64,000 nt of DNA from Myxococcus eversor (lineage in GTDB: Bacteria > Myxococcota > Myxococcia > Myxococcales > Myxococcaceae), in contig NZ_JAAIXY010000001.1 of the NCBI RefSeq assembly GCF_010894455.1, positions 124,001 to 188,000 on the forward strand, given 5' to 3'. The number at the start of each line of letters is the position of its first letter. Positions within the stretch are counted from its first letter, which is position 1. The notes under the pieces were generated by a model. That model was given only the letters and a program-made list of their open reading frames with translations, searched no databases and was not told the origin of the DNA. A program made the translations under genes and the position numbers. Positions 33,667 to 42,810 of this stretch are shown here, piece after piece.

Positions 33667-36161
33667 GACAGCGGTGGATGGTCGTCCTCCTCCTGGCGCT
33701 CACGGCGTCGGGCTGCCTGAAGCGGCAGGGGCCGCCGGTGCTGGCGCCCGAGGGCACGGTGGTGGCGGTGGCCTATATCCGGGACGACGCGCAGCGACGT
33801 GGCACCGTGGCGCAGGTCCCCGAAGGTGTCCGGCAGCGCATTCAAGAGGCCCTGGCCAGGCGCAACCTCAAGGTGGAGGAGGTGCCCTACGAGCGGTACG
33901 CCACCGAGTTCGCGAAGGTGACGGACTCGCAGCGCCGCTTCGCGATGCTCAAGCAGCAGGCCCCGGAGGCCCCGCTGCTGCTCCTGGTGGAGACGCGGGT
34001 GTCGTTCTTCGGCCAGGTGGGCGGGCGCTTCTCCTGGGACGTGTACGTGAAGACGACGGCGAACCGCGCATCGTCCAAGCTGGAGCCGACCAGCGACTTG
34101 CAGGACTACGGCGCCGCGCTCCAGTTCGACCAGCAGCGCGAGGATGACGCGCAGAACGAGGTGTCCCGCCAGATTTCGGGACAGGCCGCCGCGCTGTTCG
34201 ACTCGTTCCTCGCCTCGCCCATGCTGGTGCCGAACACGGAGGGTGGCCCTGGCGTGGTGCCCGGCCTGGACGCGCCGGCGGGCGAGGGAATCGAGCCGGG
34301 CAAGAGCACCCCGTCGGAGCTGCCGCCGCCCGGGCCCGAGGCTCCGCCCGTGCCGCCTCCCACGCCCAAGCCGTACCGGGGCCTGTGGATGCCGCCGGAG
34401 GGCGATGCCATCTACTTCGCGCTGGTGGACCGCTTCTCCAACGGGGATGCGGGCAATGACGGGACGGTGGATGCGAAGGACGCGCAGGCCTTTCACGGCG
34501 GAGACCTGCAAGGTGTCATCGACCGACTGGACGGGCTGAAGTCGCTCGGTGTCCGCACGGTGTGGCTTTCACCCGTCTTCCAGATGCGGACGGAGAAGTT
34601 CCATGGCTACGGCGCCTTCCACGGGTACTGGGTGGAGGACTTCGACCGGATAGAGCCTCGCTTCGGTGACGCGGCCCTGCTGACGCGGCTGTCGGAGGAG
34701 CTGCGGCGCCGGGGCATGCGGCTGGTGCTGGACGTGGTGCTCAACCACGTGGGGCCGGAGACTCGGCTCGCGCGTGAGAAGCCCGAGTGGTTCCACGGCC
34801 TGGGTCCCATCAAGAACTGGGAGGACTCGCGCGAGCTGGTGATGCGCGACGTGCACGGGCTGCCGGACCTCGCGGTGGAGCAGGAGGAGGTCTACGCGCA
34901 CCTGCTGTCGAAGTCGCTGAAGTGGGTGGACGCGGTGAAGCCGGCGGGCTTCCGCCTGGATGCCGTCAAGCACCTGCCGATGGACTTCTGGGCCCGCTAC
35001 AACGACGACGTGCGCGCGCACGCGGGCAACGACTTCCTCCTCCTGGGCGAGCTCTTGGACGGCGACCCGGTGCTGCTGGCGCGGGTGATGAAGGAGGGGC
35101 GCTTCGGGACGATGTTCGACTTCCCGCTGGCCTTCGCGCTGGTGGATGTCTTCTGTCGCAACCGCTCGCCGGCGCACCTGGGCGCGGTGCTCTTCAACGA
35201 CAGGTTGAACCCCGCGCCCGGCTCGCTGGTGACGCTGCTGGACAACCACGATTTGCCCCGCGTCATGAGTGAGTGCGGCGGGGATGTGGAGAAGGTGAAG
35301 CGCGCGCTGGCGGTGCAGCTCACCGCGCGGGGTGTCCCGGCGCTGACGTACGGCATCGAGGAAGGACTCACCGGCGCGAAGGAGCCGGAGAACCGTGGTG
35401 ACATGCGCTTCACGCCGGACCACCCGCTGCGTTCGTGGATTGGTCGGCTGTTGGAGCTGCGGCGGGGCAGTGGGGCCCTCCAGCGTGGCGAGACACTGGT
35501 GCTCGCCGCCCGGGAGGACCTCTTCGCCTACGCCCGTGTGACGCCCGACGAGGCGATGCTCATCGCCATCAACTCCGGGACGAAGCCCCGCGACGTGTTC
35601 CTCCCCAGGGAGCTGGGCGAGGCCGGACGTGCCGCCGACCCGCTGACGGGCTCCGAGGGCATGCTGCCCCGGCTCGCCGAGTCTCCGTACTTCCACGTCT
35701 CGACGCCGCCTGGAGCGGTGACGTTGCGTCGGCTGAAGCCCCGCGCGCCGGGTGGCTTCGCGGCGCTCGCCACGAAGGCGCGGGCGTGGTGGCGCGGAGA
35801 AGGCGCACGGCGCACGGTGGTGCTCGCGACGGGGGACGCCTCCGTGCGCGTGGTGGGCGGCGGGCCGGAGCTGGGCGGGTGGAAGGCCGAGCGCTCGCTG
35901 CGCCCGGAGGCGGGCGCCGTGACACTGTCGCTGCCCGTGGGCGGCCTCTTCGAGTACAAGCTCGTCCGGGACGACGGCCCGGGGAAGTTCGCCTGGGAAG
36001 GCGGCCCGAACCGGCTGCTCTTCGTTCCCGAGCCGGACGCGTCAGGCCTCGACAGCCAGGGTCCCCTCCGCGTGGAGGTGGCCTGGGAGCAAAGCCCCGT
36101 CGTCGCGGCACCGTCCGCCCTCGTCACCCCTCATCTCCTCCGCTCCCGACCGGAGCCCTGA
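33657..36161 (+). CDS. Lipoprotein alpha-amylase with CBM20-like C-terminus
   Basis: 834 residues. The lipobox is LTASGC (Cys20). Residues about 25-190 form an unrecognised domain resembling outer-membrane-associated lipoprotein modules. A Pro-rich linker (about 205-240) leads to a GH13 barrel (about 243-660) with D435 (FRLDAVKH), E465 (LLLGELLDG) and D532 (LLDNHD). The last 90 residues (VVLATGDASVRVVGGGPELGGW, FEYKLVRDDG) look like a CBM20 starch-binding domain. It should hydrolyse alpha-1,4 glucan at the cell surface or periplasm and supply the neighbouring importer. The start codon lies inside the preceding gene. Confidence 0.88.
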   Translation: MVLRQRWMVVLLLALTASGCLKRQGPPVLAPEGTVVAVAYIRDDAQRRGTVAQVPEGVRQRIQEALARRNLKVEEVPYERYATEFAKVTDSQRRFAMLKQQAPEAPLLLLVETRVSFFGQVGGRFSWDVYVKTTANRASSKLEPTSDLQDYGAALQFDQQREDDAQNEVSRQISGQAAALFDSFLASPMLVPNTEGGPGVVPGLDAPAGEGIEPGKSTPSELPPPGPEAPPVPPPTPKPYRGLWMPPEGDAIYFALVDRFSNGDAGNDGTVDAKDAQAFHGGDLQGVIDRLDGLKSLGVRTVWLSPVFQMRTEKFHGYGAFHGYWVEDFDRIEPRFGDAALLTRLSEELRRRGMRLVLDVVLNHVGPETRLAREKPEWFHGLGPIKNWEDSRELVMRDVHGLPDLAVEQEEVYAHLLSKSLKWVDAVKPAGFRLDAVKHLPMDFWARYNDDVRAHAGNDFLLLGELLDGDPVLLARVMKEGRFGTMFDFPLAFALVDVFCRNRSPAHLGAVLFNDRLNPAPGSLVTLLDNHDLPRVMSECGGDVEKVKRALAVQLTARGVPALTYGIEEGLTGAKEPENRGDMRFTPDHPLRSWIGRLLELRRGSGALQRGETLVLAAREDLFAYARVTPDEAMLIAINSGTKPRDVFLPRELGEAGRAADPLTGSEGMLPRLAESPYFHVSTPPGAVTLRRLKPRAPGGFAALATKARAWWRGEGARRTVVLATGDASVRVVGGGPELGGWKAERSLRPEAGAVTLSLPVGGLFEYKLVRDDGPGKFAWEGGPNRLLFVPEPDASGLDSQGPLRVEVAWEQSPVVAAPSALVTPHLLRSRPEP

Positions 36162-36174
36162 CCCAGAGCTCGAA

Positions 36175-37221
36175 GTGAACGACCGACTCCTCCGCGCCGC
36201 ACGCCGCCAGCCCACCGACACCACCCCGGTCTGGCTCATGCGTCAGGCGGGCCGCTACCTGCCCGAGTACCGCGCCATCCGCGGCAACATCGCCTTCCTG
36301 GACCTGTGCAAGCACCCGGACCTGGCCGCCGAAGTGACGGTGCAGCCGGTGACTCGGCTGGGCGTGGACGCGGCCATCATCTTCTCCGACATCCTGATTC
36401 CCGTGGAGGCGATGGGAATCACGCTGGAGCTGGGCGACAAGGGCCCGCACTTCCCCCAGCCCGTGCGCACCGCGGCGGACATCGACAAGCTGGGCGTGCC
36501 GGACCCGGTGGAGGGCACCGGCTTCGTGGCGGAGGCCATCCGCCGCACGCGCAAGGCGCTCAACGACTCCGTGCCCGTCATCGGCTTCGCGGGCGCGCCC
36601 TTCACGCTGGCCGCGTACATGGTGGAGGGCGGCGGCTCCAAGAGCTACATCCTCATCAAGCGGCTGATGTTCGAGCAGCCGGAGCTGGCGCACCGCCTGT
36701 TCGGCAAGCTCACCGACACGCTCATCCCCTACCTCAAGATGCAGGTGGAGGCGGGCGCGAGCATCGTCCAGATTTTCGACTCGTGGGGCGGCGAGCTGTC
36801 GCCGTGGGACTACGAGCGCTTCTGCATGCCCTACCTGACGCGCATGGTGTCCGAGCTGAAGGCCACGGGCGTGCCCGTCATCGTCTTCGGCGTGGGCATG
36901 TCCACACACCTGCCGCTGCTCAAGCGCACGGGCGCGGACGTGGTGGGCCTGGACTGGACGATGCCCATGGACGAAGGCCGCCGCGTGCTGGGGCCGGACG
37001 TTTCCGTCCAGGGCAATCTGGACCCGCTGCACCTGTTCCTTCCGCGTGAGGAATTGGATGGGCGCGTCAAAGACATCCTCCTGCGCGCCGGCCCCGTGGG
37101 GCACATCTTCAACCTGGGCCACGGCATCCTCCCGCCCACGGACCCCGAGGCCGCGAAGTTCGCCGTGGAGGCCGTGCACCGCCACGGTGTCGCCCTCCGT
37201 CAGGGAACGCTGACGCCGTAA
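36175..37221 (+). CDS. hemE: Uroporphyrinogen decarboxylase
   Basis: 348 residues from GTG 36175. It has the family N-terminus (TPVWLMRQAGRYLPEYRAIR), the second signature GFAGAPFTLAAYMVEG, the DSWGGELSPWDYERF region and the C-terminal GHGILPPTDPEA. It decarboxylates the four acetate side chains of uroporphyrinogen III to give coproporphyrinogen III in heme synthesis, in the cytosol. It starts 13 bases after the amylase gene, so it may be read through from that operon although functionally unrelated. A 14-bp hairpin follows the gene. Confidence 0.96.
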   Translation: MNDRLLRAARRQPTDTTPVWLMRQAGRYLPEYRAIRGNIAFLDLCKHPDLAAEVTVQPVTRLGVDAAIIFSDILIPVEAMGITLELGDKGPHFPQPVRTAADIDKLGVPDPVEGTGFVAEAIRRTRKALNDSVPVIGFAGAPFTLAAYMVEGGGSKSYILIKRLMFEQPELAHRLFGKLTDTLIPYLKMQVEAGASIVQIFDSWGGELSPWDYERFCMPYLTRMVSELKATGVPVIVFGVGMSTHLPLLKRTGADVVGLDWTMPMDEGRRVLGPDVSVQGNLDPLHLFLPREELDGRVKDILLRAGPVGHIFNLGHGILPPTDPEAAKFAVEAVHRHGVALRQGTLTP

Positions 37222-37272
37222 AGCTTCAGGGCCGCTGCGCGCCCGTCTGGGAATGCGCGCGGCCCGCCGTAA

Positions 37273-37314
37273 CCTTTCACGCCACACGGAGCCCGACTCT
37301 TGTGGCGTGAAAGG
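37273..37314 (+). terminator. 14-bp perfect hairpin after hemE
   Basis: CCTTTCACGCCACA (37273-37286) and TGTGGCGTGAAAGG (37301-37314) form a perfect stem with a 14-base loop about 50 bases after the hemE stop. There is no T-run. It could be a terminator, an RNA-stabilising stem or an operator for the next gene. Confidence 0.55.
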
Positions 37315-37485
37315 TCTCTGCGCGAGTCATTGGGCGCCGCGTCATCCCTGTACTGTCTGTGTTTGGTTTCAGGCACGGGCATTGCTCCGTCGCCGGCCAG
37401 CAGCCCGCCATTCATTCGCTCAACTCGATTCTGACCTCTTCGACCCGGACCGGTGCGGCTGAACCCGCGGCACCACGAGGAGCGT

Positions 37486-38985
37486 ATGCACCATCGTCAA
37501 TCACACCCCCGAACCACCTTCAGCTCTGCCATCACCTTGTTGGCCCTGGTGGCCTTCACCTGGAGCGGCACGGCCCAGGCGCAGACCTTCACCCAGGGCA
37601 TCGCGGACAACTTCGTCGCGCCCACCGAGCCGGTGTCGCCCAGCGCCGGCATGCTCAGCTACATCACGTCGGTCTACAGCGTCCCCGGCTCGCGTCCCTT
37701 CGACGACGCGAGCGGCGACCGGTGGTTCGCCACCACCTTCACCAACCTGCGCCGCAATGGCCCCATCTGTGGTGCCACCCTGCGCATGACGGTGCGCAAC
37801 CTGGGCAGCAATGACTCCATGGGCTTCATGTTCATGGGACCGGGCGGCACGCCGCTCGCCACCGGGTGGGGCGACTCCCTGCCGAACCTGGGCGTGGCCT
37901 TCGGCGCCACGGGCACCATCAACCTCAACCTGGCGGCGCTCCCGGGCGCGGTCAACCTCATCCCCACCCTCAACGCGCAGGGCTTCGTGGACGTCATCGT
38001 GCAGGACGACTCCGCGGTGGACTTCGTCTCGCTCACCGTCACCCAGTGTCGCGTGGACGTGTACTCGAAGGACACCCTCAGCGACGTCGGCAACACGCCG
38101 ACGGTGGACCCCATCTGGGTCAGCCCCGACATTCGCGTCTGTCAGACGCTCGGCTGCGTCGGCCACCAGAACCCCGAGTTCGGCCAGCCGAACTACGTCT
38201 ACGTGACGCTGCGCAACAACGGTCCGCTCGTACCCGTGGGCAACCCGGCGAGTGGCACGCTGCTCGTCTATTACACCGGCTCCGGCGGCGCGGCTGTGTG
38301 GCCCACGGACTGGGCGCCCATCGGCTCCATCCCCGTCAGCCTCGCCGCGGGTGCCACGCAGGAGTTCTTCGTGCCCTGGACGACCGTGCCGGCGCCGGGC
38401 CACTACTGCCTGCTGACGCGCTGGGTGTCCGCGCAGGACCCGATGACGCTGGTGGAGTTGCCGGGCTCCAACACGCTCAACAACACGCGCTGGAACAACA
38501 ACCTGGCGTGGAAGAACATCAACGTGGTGAACCTGACGTCGTTCGCGCCCTCGAGCGAGTTCGACTTCCGCCTGCGCAACCTGCTGCGTGACGCCCCCGG
38601 CACGGCGGCCCTGGAGGTTCGCATCCCCCAGCGCACCGGTGGTCCGTCCTTCCTGCAGCGCGGTCAGCTCATCCTCACGCTGCCCCAGGAGCTGTGGGCC
38701 CGTTGGCAGCATCAGGGCACGGGCTTCGAGGTGGTGGGCGAGCGCCAGGTGCGCATCGTCAACCCGAATGGCGCGCGGCTGGAGGGCCTGACGTTGGATC
38801 CGGACGGCGCTCACCACGTGGGTGTGCGCTTCTCCGCGCAGGTGACGGATGCAGACCAGGGCAAGTTCGAGGTGGAACTCGTCCAGCACTCGGCCAGCCA
38901 GGAGAACCCGACCAAGGTCGAGGAGGCGGGTGGTGTTCGCTTCGACATCACCGTGGGTCAGCCGGCGAACACCCAGCCGAAGTAG
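37486..38985 (+). CDS. Secreted protein of unknown function with CARDB-like beta domain
   Basis: 499 residues from ATG 37486, chosen for the upstream GAGGAG and because it directly precedes the signal peptide (MHHRQSHPRTTFSSAITLLALVAFTWSGTAQA). Residues about 30-205 look like a beta-sandwich. About 210-350 resemble a CARDB-type adhesion module (PNYVYVTLRNNG, GTLLVYYTGSGG, GHYCLLTRWVS). The C-terminal 130 residues carry another beta domain (FLQRGQLILTLPQELW, LEGLTLDPDGAHHVGVRFSAQV) and a disordered tail. No catalytic motif is visible. It may be an extracellular binding or matrix protein. Confidence 0.7.
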   Translation: MHHRQSHPRTTFSSAITLLALVAFTWSGTAQAQTFTQGIADNFVAPTEPVSPSAGMLSYITSVYSVPGSRPFDDASGDRWFATTFTNLRRNGPICGATLRMTVRNLGSNDSMGFMFMGPGGTPLATGWGDSLPNLGVAFGATGTINLNLAALPGAVNLIPTLNAQGFVDVIVQDDSAVDFVSLTVTQCRVDVYSKDTLSDVGNTPTVDPIWVSPDIRVCQTLGCVGHQNPEFGQPNYVYVTLRNNGPLVPVGNPASGTLLVYYTGSGGAAVWPTDWAPIGSIPVSLAAGATQEFFVPWTTVPAPGHYCLLTRWVSAQDPMTLVELPGSNTLNNTRWNNNLAWKNINVVNLTSFAPSSEFDFRLRNLLRDAPGTAALEVRIPQRTGGPSFLQRGQLILTLPQELWARWQHQGTGFEVVGERQVRIVNPNGARLEGLTLDPDGAHHVGVRFSAQVTDADQGKFEVELVQHSASQENPTKVEEAGGVRFDITVGQPANTQPK

Positions 38986-39019
38986 TCGTGCGCGGGGCCT
39001 GGCCCCGTGAGTCACCGGA

Positions 39020-39061
39020 CGAGGGGGTGGAAGTGCCCGTCATGGGCCCTTCGCCCCCTCG
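39020..39061 (+). terminator. Hairpin terminator after the secreted protein gene
   Basis: CGAGGGGG (39020-39027) pairs with CCCCCTCG (39054-39061), and the stem continues inward with mismatches (GTGGAAG/CTTCGC). It lies about 35 bases after the stop and just upstream of the fad operon control region. Confidence 0.55.
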
Positions 39062-39102
39062 TTCGCTTGCGGGGACGACGTGCCCCCGGCCAAGTGCTCG
39101 CG

Positions 39103-39156
39103 GATTGACTCTTGAGTCAATCGCGGGTTGACGCGGCGCATCACCGCCCGTTAGAT
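39103..39156 (+). promoter_or_regulatory. Palindromic operator and promoter of the fad operon
   Basis: GATTGACTC-TT-GAGTCAATC (39103-39122) is a perfect 20-bp dyad. Six bases further on, TTGACG (39128-39133) and, 17 bases later, TTAGAT (39151-39156) look like -35 and -10 boxes. The site lies 71 bases upstream of fadI. Fatty-acid regulators of the TetR or FadR type bind palindromes of this size, so acyl-CoA-responsive repression or activation is likely. The regulator gene is not next to it. Confidence 0.6.
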
Positions 39157-39192
39157 GGGCCTCACTCGTCGTCTTGGGAGGGTGAGGCACAC

Positions 39193-40494
39193 ATGGCAAG
39201 CGAGAAGCGTAACGGTCACCGCAGGGTGGCCATCGTCCGCGGCCTGCGGACCCCATTCGTCAAGGCGGGCACCGTCTTCGCCGGGCTCACCGCGCTGGAT
39301 TTGGGCCGCATGGTGGTCCAGGAGCTGGTGCAGCGCTCGGACCTGGACCCGAACCTCATCGACCAGTTGGTGTTCGGCACGGTGATTCCTTCGCTGACGG
39401 CGCCGTCCATCGCCCGCGAAGTCGTCATCGCCGCGGGCCTGCCGATGAAGATTGAAGCGGCGACGGTGACGAAGGCCTGCGCGACGTCCATCCAGGCGAT
39501 GACGACGGCGGCCAACTCAATCGCGGTGGGCGAGGTGGACGTGGCCATCGCCGGTGGCACCGAGGCGATGTCGGACGCGCCCGTGTTCACCAGCCGGCCC
39601 CTGGCGCACGCGCTGGCGGCGGCCTCCAAGGGGCGCTCGCTGCCGGAGAAGCTCAAGCCCTTCCAGAAGCTCAAGGCGACGGATTTGGTTCCCGTGCCGC
39701 CCGCCATCGCCGAGTACTCCACGGGCCTGTCCATGGGCGAGAGCGCGGAGAAGATGGCCAAGGAGAACGGCATCTCCCGCGACGAGCAGGACCGGATTGC
39801 CCTGGCGTCGCACAAGAACGCGGCGGCGGCGTGGAAGGACGGCCGCTTCGACGACGAGGTGATGCACGTGTCGGTGCCGCCCCGGTACGAGACGACGGCG
39901 ACGCGCGACAACATCATCCGCGAGGACTCCACGCTGGAGGCGCTGGGCAAGCTCAAGCCGGTGTTCGACCGCAAGTACGGCACCGTCACCGCGGGTAACG
40001 CGTCGCCGCTCACGGATGGCGCCGCGGCGCTGCTGTTGATGAGCGAGGAGCGCGCCCGGGCGCTGGGGTACGAGCCCTTGGGCTACCTGCGCTCGCACGC
40101 ATACGCGGCCACGGACCCGGGGGACCAACTGCTCCAGGGGCCGGTGTACGCGGTGCCCACGGCGCTCAAGCGCGCGGGGCTGAAGCTGTCGGACATCGAC
40201 CTCGTCGAGATGCACGAGGCCTTCGCCGCGCAGGTGGGCAGCAACCTCCAGGCGCTGGCGTCCAAGTCGTTCGCGAAGAAGGCGGGCTGGAGCGAGCCGG
40301 TGGGGGAGATTGACCGGGAGCGGCTCAACGTCACGGGAGGCTCCATCGCCATTGGTCATCCCTTCGGGGCGACGGGGGCGCGCATCGTCACCCAGGCCCT
40401 GAACGAGCTGAAGCGTCGGAACAAGAACACGGTGATGTGCACCGTCTGCGCCGCCGGCGGCCTGGGCGCCGTGGTGGTCCTGGAGCGTGCGTGA
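39193..40494 (+). CDS. fadI: 3-ketoacyl-CoA thiolase, FadI type
   Basis: 433 residues from ATG 39193, with a good Shine-Dalgarno (gggagggtgagg); the frame is open upstream but that part has no family sequence. The nucleophilic Cys is C96 (TKACATS). The His of MHEAFAAQV, the GHPFGATGAR loop and the final CTVCAAGGLGAVVVLE complete the thiolase active site. It cleaves 3-ketoacyl-CoA to acetyl-CoA and a shortened acyl-CoA in beta-oxidation. The stop overlaps the fadJ start by one base (TGATG), which implies coupled translation of the two subunits. Confidence 0.93.
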   Translation: MASEKRNGHRRVAIVRGLRTPFVKAGTVFAGLTALDLGRMVVQELVQRSDLDPNLIDQLVFGTVIPSLTAPSIAREVVIAAGLPMKIEAATVTKACATSIQAMTTAANSIAVGEVDVAIAGGTEAMSDAPVFTSRPLAHALAAASKGRSLPEKLKPFQKLKATDLVPVPPAIAEYSTGLSMGESAEKMAKENGISRDEQDRIALASHKNAAAAWKDGRFDDEVMHVSVPPRYETTATRDNIIREDSTLEALGKLKPVFDRKYGTVTAGNASPLTDGAAALLLMSEERARALGYEPLGYLRSHAYAATDPGDQLLQGPVYAVPTALKRAGLKLSDIDLVEMHEAFAAQVGSNLQALASKSFAKKAGWSEPVGEIDRERLNVTGGSIAIGHPFGATGARIVTQALNELKRRNKNTVMCTVCAAGGLGAVVVLERA

Positions 40495-42725
40495 TGGCCA
40501 TCAAGCTTGAAGAGCTCGAGGCGAAGCAGGGCTTCTCCCTCTCCGTGGAGGACGGCGTCGCCGTCGTCTCGTTCGACCTGCCGGACTCGGCCGTCAACAC
40601 GCTGTCCCCCGAGGTGGGCGCGGCCTTCACGCTCCTGCTGGAAGAGGTGGAGCGCGAGTCCCACGTGAAGGCGGTGGTGCTCATCTCCGGCAAGAAGGAC
40701 AGCTTCGTCGCCGGGGCGAAGATCGACTACCTCCAGACGCTCAAGACGGCGGAGGAGGCCACCCTCATGAGCCAGCAGGGGCAGGCGGGCTTCGACCGGC
40801 TGGAGGCGTTCCCCAAGCCCGTCGTCGCGGCCATCCACGGCGCATGTCTGGGCGGAGGCCTGGAGTGGGCGCTGGCGTGCCACTACCGCATCGCCACGGA
40901 CAGCCCCAAGACGACGCTCGGCCTGCCGGAGGTACAGCTCGGCCTGATTCCCGGGGCGGGTGGTACGCAGCGGCTGCCCGCGCTCATCGGTGTTCAGGCG
41001 GCGCTGGACCTCATCCTCACCGGGAAGAACGTCAAGCCGTCCAAGGCGAAGAAGCTGGGCATCGTCGACGAAGTCGTGCCGACGCCCATCCTCCGCGCGG
41101 TCGCGCTCCAGCGCGCCCGGGAGCTGGCCGAGGGCACGCTGAAGCCCGAGCGCACGCACGGCCAGGGCTTCAAGGCGGTGGGGCAGAAGAAGGGCGTCGC
41201 GGGCTTCTTCCAGGGGCTGGCGAACAAGGAGCTGTGGGCGGAGGTGGCGTTGGAGGACAACCCGCTGGGCCGCAAGGTCCTCTTCGACCAGGCACGCAAG
41301 CAGCTGCGCAAGAAGACGCGGGGCAAGTACCCGGCGCCGGAGAAGGCGTTGCAGGTGGTGCGCGCGGGCCTGGAGTCCGGGCGCAAGGCGGGCCTGGAGG
41401 CGGAGGCGAAGGCGTTCGGCGAGCTGGTGATGTCGGACGTGTCGAAGCGGCTGGTGGAGGTCTTCTTCGCGACCACGGCGCTCAAGAAGGAGAACGGCAC
41501 GGCCGACGCCAGCGTGAAGCCGCGCGAGGTGAAGAAGGTCGCGGTGCTGGGCGGCGGGTTGATGGGCGGCGGAATCGCCTACGTGGCCGGCGTGCTCCAG
41601 GGCGTGCAGGTGCGGGTGAAGGACAAGGACGACGCGGGGACGAGCCGCGCGCTGAAGCAGGTGCAGGGCATCCTGGACGAGCGCGTGAAGCGGCGCTCAC
41701 TCACGTGGCGCGAGGCGGCGGCGAAGCAGGCGCGAATCACCGCGGGCACCGACTACAGCGGCTTCAAGGCGGCGGACCTGGTCATCGAGGCGGTGTTCGA
41801 GGACCTGAAGCTCAAGCACCGCATCCTCGCGGAGGTGGAGGCCGTCACCGGCCCCGACGCCATCTTCGCGTCCAACACCTCCAGCATCCCGATTACGGAG
41901 CTGGCCAAGGGCAGCCAGCGGCCGGCGCAGGTCATCGGCATGCATTACTTCAGCCCGGTCAACAAGATGCCGCTCTTGGAGATCATCACCCACGCGGGCA
42001 CGGCGGACTGGGTGACGGCCACGTGCGTGGAGGTGGGGCGCAAGCAGGGCAAGACGGTCATCGTGGTGAATGACGGGCCGGGCTTCTACACCTCGCGCAT
42101 CCTCGCGCCGTACATGAACGAGGCCGCGCACCTGCTGGCCGAGGGCGCCGACATCGCCGCGCTGGACAAGGCGCTGGTGGAGTTCGGCTTCCCGGTGGGG
42201 CCGATGACGCTGTTGGACGAGGTGGGCATCGACGTGGCCCACAAAGTCGGGCCCATCATGGAGGCGGCCTTCGGCAAGCGCATGGCGGCGCCGAAGTCGC
42301 TGGACGGCGTGGTGGCCGATGGCCGGCTGGGTCGCAAGAGCCAGAAGGGCTTCTACGTCTACGAGAACGGCAAGAAGAAGGAAGTGGACCCGACCGTCTA
42401 TGCCCTCCTGCCGCATGGCAAGGAGCGCAAGTCGTTCGATGCCTCGGAGATGGCGGAGCGGCTGGTGTTGCAGATGGTGAACGAGGCCATCCGCTGCCTG
42501 GGCGAGGGCATCCTCCGCAGCGCGCGCGACGGTGACGTGGGCGCCATCTTCGGATTGGGCTTCCCGCCGTTCCTCGGTGGGCCGTTCCACTACGCCGACA
42601 GCCGTGGGCCGGCGGAGGTGCTGCGCAAGCTGGAGCACTACCAGGACAAGCTCGGTGAGCGCTTCACGCCGGCGCCGCTGCTGGTGGAGATGGTGAAGGC
42701 GGGCAAGACGTTCTACCCGCGCTGA
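40494..42725 (+). CDS. fadJ: Beta-oxidation multifunctional alpha subunit, FadJ type
   Basis: 743 residues. The N-terminal crotonase domain (about 1-200) has GACLGGGLEWALAC and LGLPEVQLGLIPGAGGTQRLP, carrying the two hydratase Glu residues. From about 340 a 3-hydroxyacyl-CoA dehydrogenase domain has the NAD motif GGGLMGGGIA, SNTSSIPITEL, GMHYFSPVNKM and DEVGIDVAHK. It performs hydration and oxidation of enoyl-CoA and works in complex with the preceding thiolase. Length and order match FadJ rather than FadB. A hairpin terminator follows. Confidence 0.93.
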   Translation: MAIKLEELEAKQGFSLSVEDGVAVVSFDLPDSAVNTLSPEVGAAFTLLLEEVERESHVKAVVLISGKKDSFVAGAKIDYLQTLKTAEEATLMSQQGQAGFDRLEAFPKPVVAAIHGACLGGGLEWALACHYRIATDSPKTTLGLPEVQLGLIPGAGGTQRLPALIGVQAALDLILTGKNVKPSKAKKLGIVDEVVPTPILRAVALQRARELAEGTLKPERTHGQGFKAVGQKKGVAGFFQGLANKELWAEVALEDNPLGRKVLFDQARKQLRKKTRGKYPAPEKALQVVRAGLESGRKAGLEAEAKAFGELVMSDVSKRLVEVFFATTALKKENGTADASVKPREVKKVAVLGGGLMGGGIAYVAGVLQGVQVRVKDKDDAGTSRALKQVQGILDERVKRRSLTWREAAAKQARITAGTDYSGFKAADLVIEAVFEDLKLKHRILAEVEAVTGPDAIFASNTSSIPITELAKGSQRPAQVIGMHYFSPVNKMPLLEIITHAGTADWVTATCVEVGRKQGKTVIVVNDGPGFYTSRILAPYMNEAAHLLAEGADIAALDKALVEFGFPVGPMTLLDEVGIDVAHKVGPIMEAAFGKRMAAPKSLDGVVADGRLGRKSQKGFYVYENGKKKEVDPTVYALLPHGKERKSFDASEMAERLVLQMVNEAIRCLGEGILRSARDGDVGAIFGLGFPPFLGGPFHYADSRGPAEVLRKLEHYQDKLGERFTPAPLLVEMVKAGKTFYPR

Positions 42726-42736
42726 GCCCGTGGCCG

Positions 42737-42768
42737 CCGGGGTGGGGGAGCGTGACTTCCCACCCCGG
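42737..42768 (+). terminator. Terminator of the fad operon
   Basis: CCGGGGTGGG (42737-42746) and CCCACCCCGG (42759-42768) form a perfect 10-bp stem with a 12-base loop, beginning 11 bases after the fadJ stop. There is no T-run. Confidence 0.65.
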
Positions 42769-42810
42769 TGCTTGACCAGGGCGGTGTTCTAGGAACAGCC
42801 TGCCGCCCGA

